Below, in pieces: positions 40,639 to 49,395 of a stretch of 64,000 nt of DNA. The position numbers and the translations under genes are program-made. The number at the start of each line of letters is the position of its first letter. The first letter of the stretch is position 1. The DNA comes from Micromonospora sp. CB01531 (GTDB taxonomy: Bacteria; Actinomycetota; Actinomycetes; Mycobacteriales; Micromonosporaceae). The notes under the pieces are model-generated. The model saw only the letters and a list, made by a program, of their open reading frames with translations. It was not told where the DNA came from and did no database searches. The DNA lies in assembly GCF_001905095.1 (NCBI RefSeq), contig NZ_LWLS01000013.1, positions 1-64,000 on the forward strand, given 5' to 3'.

Positions 40639-41762
40639 CGCGCCTCCCGCAGCGGCAGGCTGACGGCGAGCGCGGTGCCCTCACCAGGCGCGCTCTCGAC
40701 GGTGACCGTGCCGCCGAGGTGCGCTATCCGTTCCCGGACGCCGGTGAGACCGAATCCGCTGGTGACCGAGGGGTCGAACCCGGTTCCGTCGTCGTACACG
40801 TCGAGCATCACCTCATCGTCGCCGTAGGTCAGCGTGACGGCGGTGCGGTGGGCGTGCGCGTGGCGGCGGACGTTGGCCAGGGCGCTCTGCGCGACCCGCA
40901 GCAGCGCGATCTCGTTGTCGACGCCGAGCGGCACGACCGTGCCCGCCACGGTGAATCGGACCGGGGTGTCGGTGTCCCGCTCGGTCGCCGCGCACAACCG
41001 CCGCAGGGCGTCGGTCAACGAGGCGTTGTCGAGTGCCGGCGAGGCCAGCCCGCGGACGAAGCGGCGCGCCTCGGCGAGGTTCTCCCGGGCGGTCGCCGCG
41101 GCCTGGCGTACGTGCCCGCGCGCCTGCCCGGGCTCGGTGTCCCATTCCTGGTCGGCCGCCTGCAGCAGCAGGTTCATGCTCGACAGGCCCTGGGCGAGGG
41201 TGTCGTGAATCTCCCGGGACAGCCGGGCCCGCTCCGCCAGCGCGCCGGCCTCGTGCTGGCTGCGATTCAGCTCGTCCCGGGTAGCCAGGAGGTCGTCGAG
41301 CGCGTGTTGCCGGGCCCGGTTCTGCCGATCCAGTTCGAGGAAGACGGTGGTGGTGATGGCGGCGATGCCCACCGGCCCGAGCAGCAGACTGGGATCGAAC
41401 CGGTCGGCCAGCCGGATCTGCGCGATCACGACCGCGGCGGTCAGCACTCCGACCAGCGGCCAGACCGCGCGTTGCGGCAGTTGACGCAGGCCCAGGAAGA
41501 ACAGCGGGATCGCGCACCAGGCGAAGCTCGGCGCGACGAGCACCAGGGTGAGGAACGCGACGACCACCGCCGCGAACCGGACGCCCGGTGTGAACCACCC
41601 CAGCTCGTTCACCGCGTACGCGGCCAGCAGTACCGCGGCCAGCGTCAGCACGCCGACGGTTGCGCCACCCCCGCCGTGGTACGCCACGTAGCGGGAGGCG
41701 GAGGCGGCCAGCAGGAGCAGGAATCCCCACCGCATCGCCAGGCGCAGCCGGTCCTCCCGCAT
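40635..41762 (-). CDS. Sensor histidine kinase, HisKA_3/NarX type with multi-spanning membrane part
   Basis: A 375-residue kinase. Five or six hydrophobic helices fill residues 10-140; a short coiled linker follows; His186 in RLSREIHDTLAQGLSSMNLL is the phosphorylated residue of the HisKA_3 class; the ATPase part has DDGTGFDPSVTSGFGLTGVRER. SenS of Streptomyces also has five membrane helices and no large sensor domain, relying on HbpS outside the cell. It starts at ATG 41762 with GGGAGGTG upstream. It is the first gene of the kinase-regulator-ankyrin operon. Confidence 0.9.
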   Translation of the reverse strand: MREDRLRLAMRWGFLLLLAASASRYVAYHGGGGATVGVLTLAAVLLAAYAVNELGWFTPGVRFAAVVVAFLTLVLVAPSFAWCAIPLFFLGLRQLPQRAVWPLVGVLTAAVVIAQIRLADRFDPSLLLGPVGIAAITTTVFLELDRQNRARQHALDDLLATRDELNRSQHEAGALAERARLSREIHDTLAQGLSSMNLLLQAADQEWDTEPGQARGHVRQAAATARENLAEARRFVRGLASPALDNASLTDALRRLCAATERDTDTPVRFTVAGTVVPLGVDNEIALLRVAQSALANVRRHAHAHRTAVTLTYGDDEVMLDVYDDGTGFDPSVTSGFGLTGVRERIAHLGGTVTVESAPGEGTALAVSLPLREAR

Positions 41763-41947
41763 CACCGCACCTCCCGCACGCACCCGCCTGATCTTGACAA
41801 AGGCCCAGCGTACGGCAGGTCTCCGACGGGCGAATCAACCATCTGATGTATCCCGCTTGGATCCGGTGGGCCATGCCCGCACCGCCGGTCACGACCAGGC
41901 TGGGGGACGTCACCTCGACCCTGACCTGGAACCAGAGGAGTACTGCG

Positions 41948-42493
41948 ATGATCAACGTCCGCCGTCGGGCCACGCTCGGCCTGATCGCCGGCGCCGTGGG
42001 TGTGGCCACCGCCACCGGCGTCACCCTCAACGCCAACGCCGCCGAGTCCGCGGCCCCCCGCGCCGCCGCAGCCGCCGGCAAGAACCAGGTGGTCGCCAAC
42101 CCGTCGCTCGACATCGACGCGGCGCTGCGCGCGGCGGAGGTGACCCTCAAGGCGGCGGAGAAGGGCGGGCACCGCGTCACCGTCGTGGTCCTGGACCGGT
42201 CGGGCGACGTGCAGGTGCAGCTCAAGGGTGACGGTGCGGGCCCGCAGACGGCCGAGTCCGCCACCCGTAAGGCGTTCACCGCCGCCTCCTTCGGGCAGCC
42301 GACGTCCGCGCTCGCCGGCCGGGTCACCGGTCCGGGTGCCACGCTGCGCGACATCCCCGGAACGTTGTTCCTCGCCGGTGGCGTACCGGTGACCGTCGAC
42401 GGCCAGGTCGTCGCGGCCATCGGCGTCGGCGGCGCGCCCTCCGGCGACCTCGACGAGCAGTACGCCAACGCCGGGGCGAGCACCCTGCGCTGA
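41948..42493 (+). CDS. Secreted HbpS/GlcG-family haem-binding protein
   Basis: A 181-residue exported protein. The twin-Arg-like signal (NVRRRATLGLIAGAVGVATA) ends near NANAAES, about residue 33. The rest is the haem-degrading/GlcG family: DIDAALRAAEVTLKAAEKGG, VVLDRSGDVQVQLKGDGAGP, ATRKAFTAASFGQPTSALAG, GGVPVTVDGQVVAAIGVGGA. HbpS of Streptomyces reticuli is an octameric haem/iron sensor that modulates the SenS kinase. Divergent placement from a kinase-regulator pair mirrors that arrangement. The start ATG 41948 follows GAGGAG. Confidence 0.88.
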   Translation: MINVRRRATLGLIAGAVGVATATGVTLNANAAESAAPRAAAAAGKNQVVANPSLDIDAALRAAEVTLKAAEKGGHRVTVVVLDRSGDVQVQLKGDGAGPQTAESATRKAFTAASFGQPTSALAGRVTGPGATLRDIPGTLFLAGGVPVTVDGQVVAAIGVGGAPSGDLDEQYANAGASTLR

Positions 42494-42504
42494 CCCCCGT
42501 CACC

Positions 42505-42546
42505 ACGGCGCAGGGCTGGGGTTTCCGGACCTCGGTCCTGCGCCGT
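42505..42546 (+). terminator. Hairpin downstream of the HbpS-like gene
   Basis: ACGGCGCAGG (42505-42514) pairs perfectly with CCTGCGCCGT (42537-42546), 12 bases after the stop. The remaining 190 bases to the vWA gene show no gene. Confidence 0.55.
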
Positions 42547-42738
42547 CCCGCCCGTCGGCATCGGGCGCGGTTGGCCGGGGCAGGTCACGTCTTGCATACG
42601 GGACGGTCACGACGTTCACGCTTGTGTATCGGCTCGGCCACGACGGGATCCGTCGGACCGTCCAGCTGCGTCAATGACCGGGACGGATCCGACGCGGCTG
42701 CGCCGGATCGCCCGCCCCAGCCTGCCCGGGAGGAACCG

Positions 42739-44214
42739 ATGGTCCACATGCGACGATCGCTGCTGCTGGCCGCGCTCGCCCTCACGATGACGGTCACCGC
42801 CTGCTCCGCCGGTGGCGCACAGCGCGGCGACACGGCGCACGGGCCGGTCCGCCAGCACGACGGCACACCCCGGTCGGGTGAGGCCGAAACGGCGACGGAG
42901 GACGACTCGCGCTCCACCTTCGGCGTTGACGTCGACACCGCCTCGTACGGCTACGCCCGCCGGCTCATCATGGACGGGCAGCTGCCCGAGCGGACCGCGG
43001 TGCGGCCCGAGGAGTTCGTGAACTCGTTCCGGCAGGACTACCCCGAGCCGGCCGGCGACGGCTTCGCCGTACACGTCGACGGCGCGCGGCTGCCGGAGTC
43101 CCACGAGGCGGCCGGGGAGGTCCGGTTGATGCGGGTCGGCCTGCAGACCCGCGCGGAGGACGCGGAGAGCCGTCCCGACGCCGCCCTCACCTTCGTCGTC
43201 GACGTCTCCGGATCGATGCGCGAGCCCGGGCGGCTCGATCTGGTGAAGGACGCGCTGCACACCCTTGTGGACCAGTTGCGCCGTACCGACTCGATCGCCG
43301 TCGTGGCGTTCAGCGACGAGGCCCGGGTGGTGCGGGAGATGACCCGGCTGTCCGACGCCGACGAGCTGAACGACGCCATCGATTCGCTCCGCACCCAGGA
43401 CAGCACGAACCTCGAAGCCGGCCTGGTGCTCGGCTACCGGGTGGCCCGCGACGGATTCCGACCGGGCGCGACGAACCGGGTGATCGTGCTCTCTGACGGG
43501 CTCGCCAACGTCGGCCGGACCGAGGCGGAGCCGATCCTGCGCCGGGTACGCGACGAGGCCGAGAAGGAGATCGCCCTGCTCGGCGTGGGGGTCGGCAGCG
43601 AGTACGGCGACGAGTTGATGGAGCAACTCGCCGACAAGGGCGACGGCTTCGTGGTGTACGCCAGCGAGCGGGACCAGGCTCGGAAGGTGTTCGTCCGGCA
43701 GTTGCCGGCGACGTTGAGCGTCCGGGCGCTCGACGCCAAGGTGCAGGTCAGCTTCGAACCGGCCGTCGTGCGGTCCTACCGGCTCATCGGGTACGACAAC
43801 CGGGCGATCAGCGACGAGGACTTCCGCGACGACCGCGTCGACGGCGGCGAGGTCGGTCCCGGGCACAGCGTCACGGCGCTCTACGCCGTCCGGCTGGCCG
43901 ACGGGCCGCCCCCGTCGGCCCGGGTCGCCCGCGTGCAGGTGCGCTGGACCGACCCGACGAACCAGGCGCCCGCCGAGGCGTACGAGTCGGTGACCGTCAG
44001 CGACCTGAACCGGGCGTTCGGCAAAGCGTCGCCACAGCTGTGGACCTGCTACGCGGCGGCCTATTTCGCGCAGTCGCTGCAGGGCGGCCCGTACGGCCGG
44101 GAGGTGCGCCTGGGCGACCTGGCGACGATCGCGGAGCGGGCGGCCGCCGCCAGCGAGGACCCGGAGGTGGAGGAGTTGGCGCGGGTGATCCGGCTCGCCG
44201 AGAAGATCCGCTGA
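42739..44214 (+). CDS. von Willebrand factor A lipoprotein, YfbK-like (DUF3520)
   Basis: A 491-residue lipoprotein: signal LLLAALALTMTVTAC with Cys22 as lipid anchor. The N-terminal YfbK-type domain reads STFGVDVDTASYGYARRLI. The vWA domain has the MIDAS motif DVSGSM (155-160), with Thr in DSTNLEAGL and Asp in VIVLSDGLANVG. The C-terminal DUF3520 part ends with LGDLATIAERAAAASEDPEV. Family members sit on the outer face of the membrane; their function is not settled. The start ATG 42739 has GGGAGGAA upstream. Confidence 0.9.
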   Translation: MVHMRRSLLLAALALTMTVTACSAGGAQRGDTAHGPVRQHDGTPRSGEAETATEDDSRSTFGVDVDTASYGYARRLIMDGQLPERTAVRPEEFVNSFRQDYPEPAGDGFAVHVDGARLPESHEAAGEVRLMRVGLQTRAEDAESRPDAALTFVVDVSGSMREPGRLDLVKDALHTLVDQLRRTDSIAVVAFSDEARVVREMTRLSDADELNDAIDSLRTQDSTNLEAGLVLGYRVARDGFRPGATNRVIVLSDGLANVGRTEAEPILRRVRDEAEKEIALLGVGVGSEYGDELMEQLADKGDGFVVYASERDQARKVFVRQLPATLSVRALDAKVQVSFEPAVVRSYRLIGYDNRAISDEDFRDDRVDGGEVGPGHSVTALYAVRLADGPPPSARVARVQVRWTDPTNQAPAEAYESVTVSDLNRAFGKASPQLWTCYAAAYFAQSLQGGPYGREVRLGDLATIAERAAAASEDPEVEELARVIRLAEKIR

Positions 44215-44278
44215 TCCCCACATCGCATCCCCGTGCCCGCCAAGGTCAGGCGTCGTCCACGGGGATGCGATGGATCAG
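44211..44278. terminator. Long inverted repeat spanning the vWA stop and the 3' end of the toxin gene
   Basis: A 15-bp perfect stem (44221-44235 with 44258-44272) is extended outward by CTGATC (44211-44216) with GATCAG (44273-44278) across a four-base bulge. The left arm contains the vWA stop codon; the right arm is coding sequence of the convergent PIN gene (its last 11 codons). It can terminate transcription from both sides. Confidence 0.65.
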
Positions 44279-44662
44279 TTCGGGAGCGATCACCGCCGGA
44301 ACCAGGTGCGGCTCGCAGGTCAGGAAGTACGCGTCGTGCCGCAGTGCCGCCCACACGGCGTGGGCACGGGCCAGGTCGCCCTTGGTCAGGCGCACCGTGG
44401 TGGCGGCCTGGGCCGCATCGGGGGCGGACAGCGGCAGCACCGCCACGCCGGGCAGAGTGGCCAGCACGCCGAGCCGGGCGGCCGCCGGTCGGTCACTGGT
44501 CTGCGCGTACGCCTCGAGCAGCGCGACGGTGGGCAGGCCCAGGTAGGCACCCTCGTCGGCGATGTCGACCAGCAGCTCACCGACGTGCACGTGGCCGCGG
44601 GAATAGGAAAGTATGGCGGAGGCGTCCAGGATCGCCCGGATCTCGATGTCGTCAGCGGGCAT
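44246..44662 (-). CDS. PIN-domain toxin, VapC-like
   Basis: A 138-residue PIN-domain protein. Acidic residues for Mg2+ appear in RAILDASAILSYSRG (Asp13), PTVALLEAYAQ and LTKGDLARAHAVWAA, with a further acidic residue in RHDAYFLTCEPH. VapC-type toxins cleave tRNA or rRNA. Its ATG overlaps the antitoxin stop by one base (TGATG), the usual translational coupling of toxin-antitoxin pairs. The C-terminal codons form the right arm of a long inverted repeat. Confidence 0.82.
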   Translation of the reverse strand: MPADDIEIRAILDASAILSYSRGHVHVGELLVDIADEGAYLGLPTVALLEAYAQTSDRPAAARLGVLATLPGVAVLPLSAPDAAQAATTVRLTKGDLARAHAVWAALRHDAYFLTCEPHLVPAVIAPELIHRIPVDDA

Positions 44663-44952
44663 CAGGCAGCAGCCGCGGAGTCAGTCTCGGGCCAGGTGCC
44701 GTCCCGGAGCATGTCGCGGCGTCGCGCGTTCTCCGCCCGCTGCTCGGCGGTGAGGGGAGGCAGTTTTCCGCGTACCCGGGCCACCCCGTCGTCCGTCACG
44801 TCGATGCCGACGGCACGCAGCATCGCGGCCGTCGCGGCGGCCCGGTCCATGCGGGCCCGCAGCGCGTCGGCGACCGCCGCCGAGGCGTTGTCCTCCCGCT
44901 CCAGGTAGGCCGCTACGTCGTCCGGCAGGCTGACCGTCACCCGCTTCGTCAT
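44662..44952 (-). CDS. Ribbon-helix-helix-type antitoxin
   Basis: A 96-residue protein beginning TKRVTVSLPDDVAAYLERED, the N-terminal beta strand and helix of a ribbon-helix-helix DNA-binding fold, followed by SAAVADALRARMDRAAAT. The C-terminal half is charged and probably wraps the PIN toxin. It lies directly upstream of, and overlaps, the PIN gene, so it is its likely antitoxin and autorepressor. Confidence 0.8.
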   Translation of the reverse strand: MTKRVTVSLPDDVAAYLEREDNASAAVADALRARMDRAAATAAMLRAVGIDVTDDGVARVRGKLPPLTAEQRAENARRRDMLRDGTWPETDSAAAA

Positions 44953-45006
44953 ACTCGGATCATACTGCCGCGCGGGCGTGCCACGCGCGTCCTGCCGCGG
45001 CCGGGG

Positions 45007-45822
45007 TCAACGTGCCGTCTTCGCGTACTCCCGCGGCCGGGTGCGCTCGGCGTCGACCCCGACCAGCTCGGCGAAGCGCGGGTCGACGGCGAGCAGCGGG
45101 CGCGGCCCGAACACCGCCATCGCGGTCAGCAGTTCCTCGGCGCCCCGCTCGCTCCACGCGGGCCGCCGCTCCGGCGCCAGCTCCGCGTACGTGCGGCGCT
45201 GCCGGCGCAGCAGCCGCCGCGCGGCCGCACCGGTCTCCGGCACCTCGCACAGCCACCAGCCGCCGAGCACGGTGGCCAGGCAGCACAGCAGCAGCCCCAC
45301 CACGGACGCCGGCCCGCCGGCCGTGCGCCCCTCGACCGCGCTGTCCACCAGCCGGGTCACCCCGACCGCGGCGACCGCGAACAGCGGCAGGGTGCCCAGC
45401 GCCAGGCGCCGCCGCTGACCCGGGGTGAGCAGCCAGCCGTCGCGGACCAGCCGGCCCACCAGCCGGCGCAGCGCACGACCCACGCCGGGATCGGCGAGCA
45501 CGGCGGCCCAGGTCTGCGGCCGGCGCAGCGCGGCGTGCAGGGCGCGCACCAGCGGGGCGGACCCGGGCGGCGGCGGCCCGTCCACCGACAGGGTGGCCAG
45601 CTCACCGAGCTGCACCACGCCGGCCCGGCGCAGCGCGGCCACACCCACCTGGCAGGCCAGTCCGGCCCGATCGGTGAGGTACGCCAGCTCGACGGTCGAC
45701 ACCGGCTCGCCCCGGGTCCGCCATCCGACCAGCGCTCGCACGGACAGGGCTATCGCGAGGGCCCCGGCCACCCCCACGACGTAGTCGAGGAGGAAGACCG
45801 GACCGCTGACACCCCAGAGCAT
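45007..45822 (-). CDS. TIGR04222 domain-containing membrane protein
   Basis: A 271-residue protein with an N-terminal helix (FLLDYVVGVAGALAIALSVR), a cytosolic domain with VSTVELAYLTDRAGLACQVG and VAALRRAGVVQLGE, then two further hydrophobic stretches (LGTLPLFAVAAVGV and SVVGLLLCCLATVLGGWW). This is the TIGR04222 pattern, an uncharacterised actinobacterial membrane family. It is 31 bases from the glycosyltransferase gene and runs in the same direction. Confidence 0.8.
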   Translation of the reverse strand: MLWGVSGPVFLLDYVVGVAGALAIALSVRALVGWRTRGEPVSTVELAYLTDRAGLACQVGVAALRRAGVVQLGELATLSVDGPPPPGSAPLVRALHAALRRPQTWAAVLADPGVGRALRRLVGRLVRDGWLLTPGQRRRLALGTLPLFAVAAVGVTRLVDSAVEGRTAGGPASVVGLLLCCLATVLGGWWLCEVPETGAAARRLLRRQRRTYAELAPERRPAWSERGAEELLTAMAVFGPRPLLAVDPRFAELVGVDAERTRPREYAKTAR

Positions 45823-45853
45823 GCCGACAAGTATTCACGGTGCCCGAGCAGGC

Positions 45854-47398
45854 TCAGCCGGCGTGGCGTACCTCGATGTCCCAGAGCTGCGACCACGGCC
45901 GCCGCAGCCCCCGGCAGACGTAGACGGGCAGGCCGTTCTCGTCGTTGTCGACGTCGACCCGCTGGTCGATCCGGCCGGCCTCGGTGACCTCGGTGAACCA
46001 GCCCCGCAGCTGGTCGGGGCGGGCCCAGCCGACCGCGATCACCACGTCGGCGTCCTCTGGCGGGCGGCCGAATCCGGCCATGCTGTTGTGCCCTGAGTAC
46101 GCCCGCGGCAGGCCCCGTTGCGGCCCGTACCGGGCCACCGCGCCCGCCTCGCCGTAGTTGCCGGTGAGGATCACCGCGCGGGTCCGCTGCTCCGGCGGCA
46201 GGCCGCGGTGCACGGCGGCGAGCGAGTCGGCGAAGGCCGGCCAGCCGATGGTCTCGCCGGCGTCGTAGTTGACGTCGACCACGAAGCCGGGCAGCCGGTC
46301 GGCCGGCAGGGTGGGCAGCAGCAGGACGGCGCTGCCGGACACCGCCACGGCCGCGCCGGCGGCGAGCAGCGCCCGCCGGGCGAGCACCGCGCCCCGGCCG
46401 GCCCACTCGGCGGTGACGACCGCGCCGGCGGCGGTGACCGCCAACAGCAGCGGGGCGTCGTAGTAGCCCTTGCCGCCGGCGAGCAGCACGATCGCGAACA
46501 CCACCAGCCAGGCCCAGCCGATCGCCCGGTACGCCCGCCAGGCCGGCCGGCGCAGCAGCGCCACCAACCCGGCGACCCAGATCGGCACCGCATACGGGCT
46601 GATGATGACCAGTTGCAGCTGCAGCGCGTCCAGCCGGCCGCTGTAGGAGCTGTCGCCACCGGCGATCGCGGACGCCACGGACAGCTGAGGGAAGCCGTGC
46701 GCGGCCTGCCAGAGCAGGTAGGGCGCGGCGAGCACGACGACGATGCCGGCGGCGGCGTACACCCACCGGTCGCGCAGCAGCCGGCGTGGCCCGCCGATCG
46801 CCACCCCGGCCAGCAGGCCCACGGCGAGCAGGGCGGGCAGCAGCTTGTTCAGCATGCCGACGCCGAGCGCCAAACCGACGCCGAGGGCCCAGCGGGTGTC
46901 GCCGGTGCGCAGCATCCGCACCGCGCACCAGGCGGCGCCGAGCCAGACCAGCAGGTCGACGGTGGTGGTGCTGAGCAGATGCCCGGGGGCGAGCACGATG
47001 CCCGCCACCGCGGCGAGGAACGCGGCGAATAGTTGCGCGCCCCGGCCGCCGCCGAACTCCCGGGCGATCGCCGCGACCACCACGACCGCCGCGCCGGCGA
47101 TCAGCGCCGACGGCGTACGCAGCACCACCAGGTTGCCGGGCGCGAGGGTGTCCAGCAGCCGGGCCAGGGCCGGCACCAGCGGACCCTGGTCGACGTACCC
47201 CCAGTCGAGGTGCCGGCCGCAGAGCAGGAAGTACAGCTCGTCGCGGTGGTAGCCGTACCGGCCGGCGAGCAGCAGCAGCACGGCGCTGACCGCGCCGCCG
47301 ACCAGCCACGGCCCGACGGTGCGGGGACCGGCCGGCGACGGTGCGGCCACCTCGGGCGGCGCCTCGCTACGGTCCAGGTCGGTGGCGGGTTCGACCAT
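45854..47398 (-). CDS. ArnT/PMT-like glycosyltransferase family 39 membrane protein
   Basis: A 514-residue protein with about 11-12 membrane helices. The first extracytoplasmic loop YGYHRDELYFLLCGRHLDWG, with its acidic residues, and YVDQGPLVPALARLLD are the signature of the ArnT/GT39-type (PMT_2) polyprenyl-phosphate-sugar transferases. The C-terminal soluble part has VVIAVGWARPDQLRGWFTEV. These enzymes move a lipid-linked sugar onto an envelope acceptor outside the membrane; acceptor and sugar are unknown. It starts at ATG 47398. Confidence 0.85.
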   Translation of the reverse strand: MVEPATDLDRSEAPPEVAAPSPAGPRTVGPWLVGGAVSAVLLLLAGRYGYHRDELYFLLCGRHLDWGYVDQGPLVPALARLLDTLAPGNLVVLRTPSALIAGAAVVVVAAIAREFGGGRGAQLFAAFLAAVAGIVLAPGHLLSTTTVDLLVWLGAAWCAVRMLRTGDTRWALGVGLALGVGMLNKLLPALLAVGLLAGVAIGGPRRLLRDRWVYAAAGIVVVLAAPYLLWQAAHGFPQLSVASAIAGGDSSYSGRLDALQLQLVIISPYAVPIWVAGLVALLRRPAWRAYRAIGWAWLVVFAIVLLAGGKGYYDAPLLLAVTAAGAVVTAEWAGRGAVLARRALLAAGAAVAVSGSAVLLLPTLPADRLPGFVVDVNYDAGETIGWPAFADSLAAVHRGLPPEQRTRAVILTGNYGEAGAVARYGPQRGLPRAYSGHNSMAGFGRPPEDADVVIAVGWARPDQLRGWFTEVTEAGRIDQRVDVDNDENGLPVYVCRGLRRPWSQLWDIEVRHAG

Positions 47399-47524
47399 GT
47401 GCCCATGATGGTGCAGGCTGCCGACGCGTGCGGCCCCGTCCAGCGGCCGGCGGATCACAGTTCGGGCACGGGCGCCAGAAAACCGGGTCGCCGCGCGGCG
47501 GGCGGGCTCACTAGCGTGCCCGGC

Positions 47525-48010
47525 ATGCTGATCCGGGAGTTCACCGAGGCCGACTGGGCGCAGGTCTGGCCGATCGTCGAGGACGTCATCACCGCCGGGG
47601 AGACCTTCCCGTACGACCCGGCCTGGCCCGCGGAGGTCGCGTACGACGTGTGGGTGGAGCGGCCGCCCGGCCACACGGTGGTCGCCGAGGCGGACGGCAC
47701 GGTGCTGGGCACCGCGAAGATGGGCACCAACCGGCCCGGCCCCGGCGCGCACGTGGCCACCGCCAGTTTCATGGTGGCCGCGCACGCCCGCGGCCGCGGC
47801 GTCGGCCGGGCCCTGACCGAGTACGCCCTGGCCTGGGCCCGCCGCCGGGGCTACGCCGCGATGCAGTTCAACGCCGTGGTGGAGAGCAACATGGCGGCCG
47901 TGGCGCTGTACCGGCGGCTCGGCTTCGCGGTGATCGGCACGGTGCCGGAGGCGTTCGCGCATCCGACTCTGGGCCGGGTCGGGTTGCACGTGATGCACCG
48001 TCCTTTGTGA
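47525..48010 (+). CDS. GNAT family N-acetyltransferase
   Basis: A 161-residue acetyltransferase: IREFTEADWAQVWPIVEDVI at the start, ATASFMVAAHARGRGVGRAL for acetyl-CoA binding (about 80-99), and NAVVESNMAAVALYRRLGFA near the C-terminus. This wording resembles the phosphinothricin/L-amino-acid acetyltransferase-like group, but the substrate is not assignable. It starts at ATG 47525, divergent from the glycosyltransferase gene. Confidence 0.88.
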   Translation: MLIREFTEADWAQVWPIVEDVITAGETFPYDPAWPAEVAYDVWVERPPGHTVVAEADGTVLGTAKMGTNRPGPGAHVATASFMVAAHARGRGVGRALTEYALAWARRRGYAAMQFNAVVESNMAAVALYRRLGFAVIGTVPEAFAHPTLGRVGLHVMHRPL

Positions 48011-48073
48011 TCGTGGGCGACCACGGGTGGATGGAAGCTGAGCCGATCGAGCTGGCAGCCGCCTAGGGGCACC

Positions 48074-48098
48074 GGCGCTGACCGGTCCGGTCAGCGCC
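48074..48098. terminator. Bidirectional hairpin terminator
   Basis: GGCGCTGACCG (48074-48084) and CGGTCAGCGCC (48088-48098) pair perfectly around GTC. It sits between the convergent GNAT and MFS genes and covers the MFS stop codon at 48091-48093. Confidence 0.7.
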
Positions 48099-49326
48099 CC
48101 ACCGGCACCTGCGCCACTGGCGCGGGCGGGGCGTCGACCGGCCAGCGCAGCCGGCGTACGCCGGGGACGGCGGCGGTGCCGGCGCAGGCGAGCAGCACCA
48201 GCACGCCGGCCACGGCGAGGGGCGTCGACGGCCCCCAGGCGCGGGCGGCGAGCGGGGCGAGGGCGTACCCGACCGGCATGGCGCCCAGCGACATCAGCCA
48301 GTCGTACGAGGTGACCCGGGCCAGCACGTCGGGCCGGAACTGGCCCTGCACCACGGTCTCCCAGACCGGGTTGAGGAAGCCGAGCGCGACCAGCGCGAGG
48401 CAGTACGCGGCGATGCTCACCGGGGCGGGCGCGGCGGCGGCGAGCAGGAGCAGCGGCGCCGCGTACGTGGCCAGGGCCAGGTTGCCGAGCAGCACCGGCC
48501 GGGCGGGGCGTACCCGGGCGGCGAGCAGCGACCCGAGCAGCAGGCCGACCGCGCCGCCCTGCTGCAGCAGCACCCAGACGCCCTCCCCGCCGAGGCGGTC
48601 CACGGCGACCACCGGACCGACGGTGAGCAGCACCGCCGCGGCGCCGTTCCACACGCCGTGCGCGAGCAGGCTGCTCCAGTACCAGTCGCGGGCGCGGACC
48701 TCCCGCCAGCCGAGCGCCAAGTCGGCGCGGAGCGACCGGTGTGGGACGGCGACGTGCCGGACCCGGATGACCGACAGCAGGGCGGCGCTGACCGCGAACG
48801 AGGCCGCGTCCAGCACGAACGCCCAGCCCGGGCCGGCGGTCCAGACCAGCAGGCCCGCCAGGGCGGGGCCGGCGAGCCGGCTGGCGTTGGCGGTGACGCC
48901 CATCAGCGCGTTGGCCCGCTGCCGCCCGTCGGCGTCGACGGTGCCGGCGACGAGCGGGGACGCGGTGGGCATGGCGAAGGCCGAGGCCGCGCCGCCGACG
49001 GCGGAGGCGACCGCGAGGTGGAGCAGCGCGGGGGCGTCGCCGAGCAGTTCGACACCGACGACCAGTTGGGCGGCACAGCGCACCAGGTCGGTCACGAGGG
49101 CCACCCGGCGGGCGTCGAACCGGTCGGCGACCACGCCGCCGAGGGGGAGCAGCAGCAGCCGCGGCACCATGGCGCAGCCCAGCACCACCGCGAGGGCGCT
49201 GGTCGAGCCGGTGGCGCGGAGCACGGCCAGGGCGAGGGCGGTGGGGACGACGGCGTCGCCGAGGGTGGAGACGGTACGGCCGAGGAAGAGCAGGCGGAAG
49301 GCGCGGAGCCGGAGGGGGTGTGTCAC
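48091..49326 (-). CDS. MFS transporter
   Basis: A 411-residue protein with 11-12 membrane helices. The N-terminus LRLRAFRLLFLGRTVSTLGD, followed by a loop GGVVADRFDARRVALVTDLV (the D-R-x-x-R motif A), is typical of the actinobacterial MFS_3/drug-efflux group. It starts at GTG 49326 and is divergent from a MarR gene whose putative operators lie in the 69-base gap, so it is probably a MarR-controlled exporter. The substrate is unknown. Confidence 0.88.
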   Translation of the reverse strand: MTHPLRLRAFRLLFLGRTVSTLGDAVVPTALALAVLRATGSTSALAVVLGCAMVPRLLLLPLGGVVADRFDARRVALVTDLVRCAAQLVVGVELLGDAPALLHLAVASAVGGAASAFAMPTASPLVAGTVDADGRQRANALMGVTANASRLAGPALAGLLVWTAGPGWAFVLDAASFAVSAALLSVIRVRHVAVPHRSLRADLALGWREVRARDWYWSSLLAHGVWNGAAAVLLTVGPVVAVDRLGGEGVWVLLQQGGAVGLLLGSLLAARVRPARPVLLGNLALATYAAPLLLLAAAAPAPVSIAAYCLALVALGFLNPVWETVVQGQFRPDVLARVTSYDWLMSLGAMPVGYALAPLAARAWGPSTPLAVAGVLVLLACAGTAAVPGVRRLRWPVDAPPAPVAQVPVGR

Positions 49327-49345
49327 CCCGGCAGGATACTTAGAC

Positions 49346-49375
49346 GTCGAATATTTCGACAACGAATATTTCGAC
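49346..49375. promoter_or_regulatory. Tandem MarR operators between MFS and marR genes
   Basis: GTCGAA-TAT-TTCGAC (49346-49360) is a perfect 15-base palindrome; a slightly degenerate copy, AACGAA-TAT-TTCGAC, follows directly (49361-49375). They fill nearly half of the gap between the two divergent starts and are strikingly AT-rich against the background. Confidence 0.75.
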
Positions 49376-49395
49376 GACGCCGTACCGTGGGGCGG

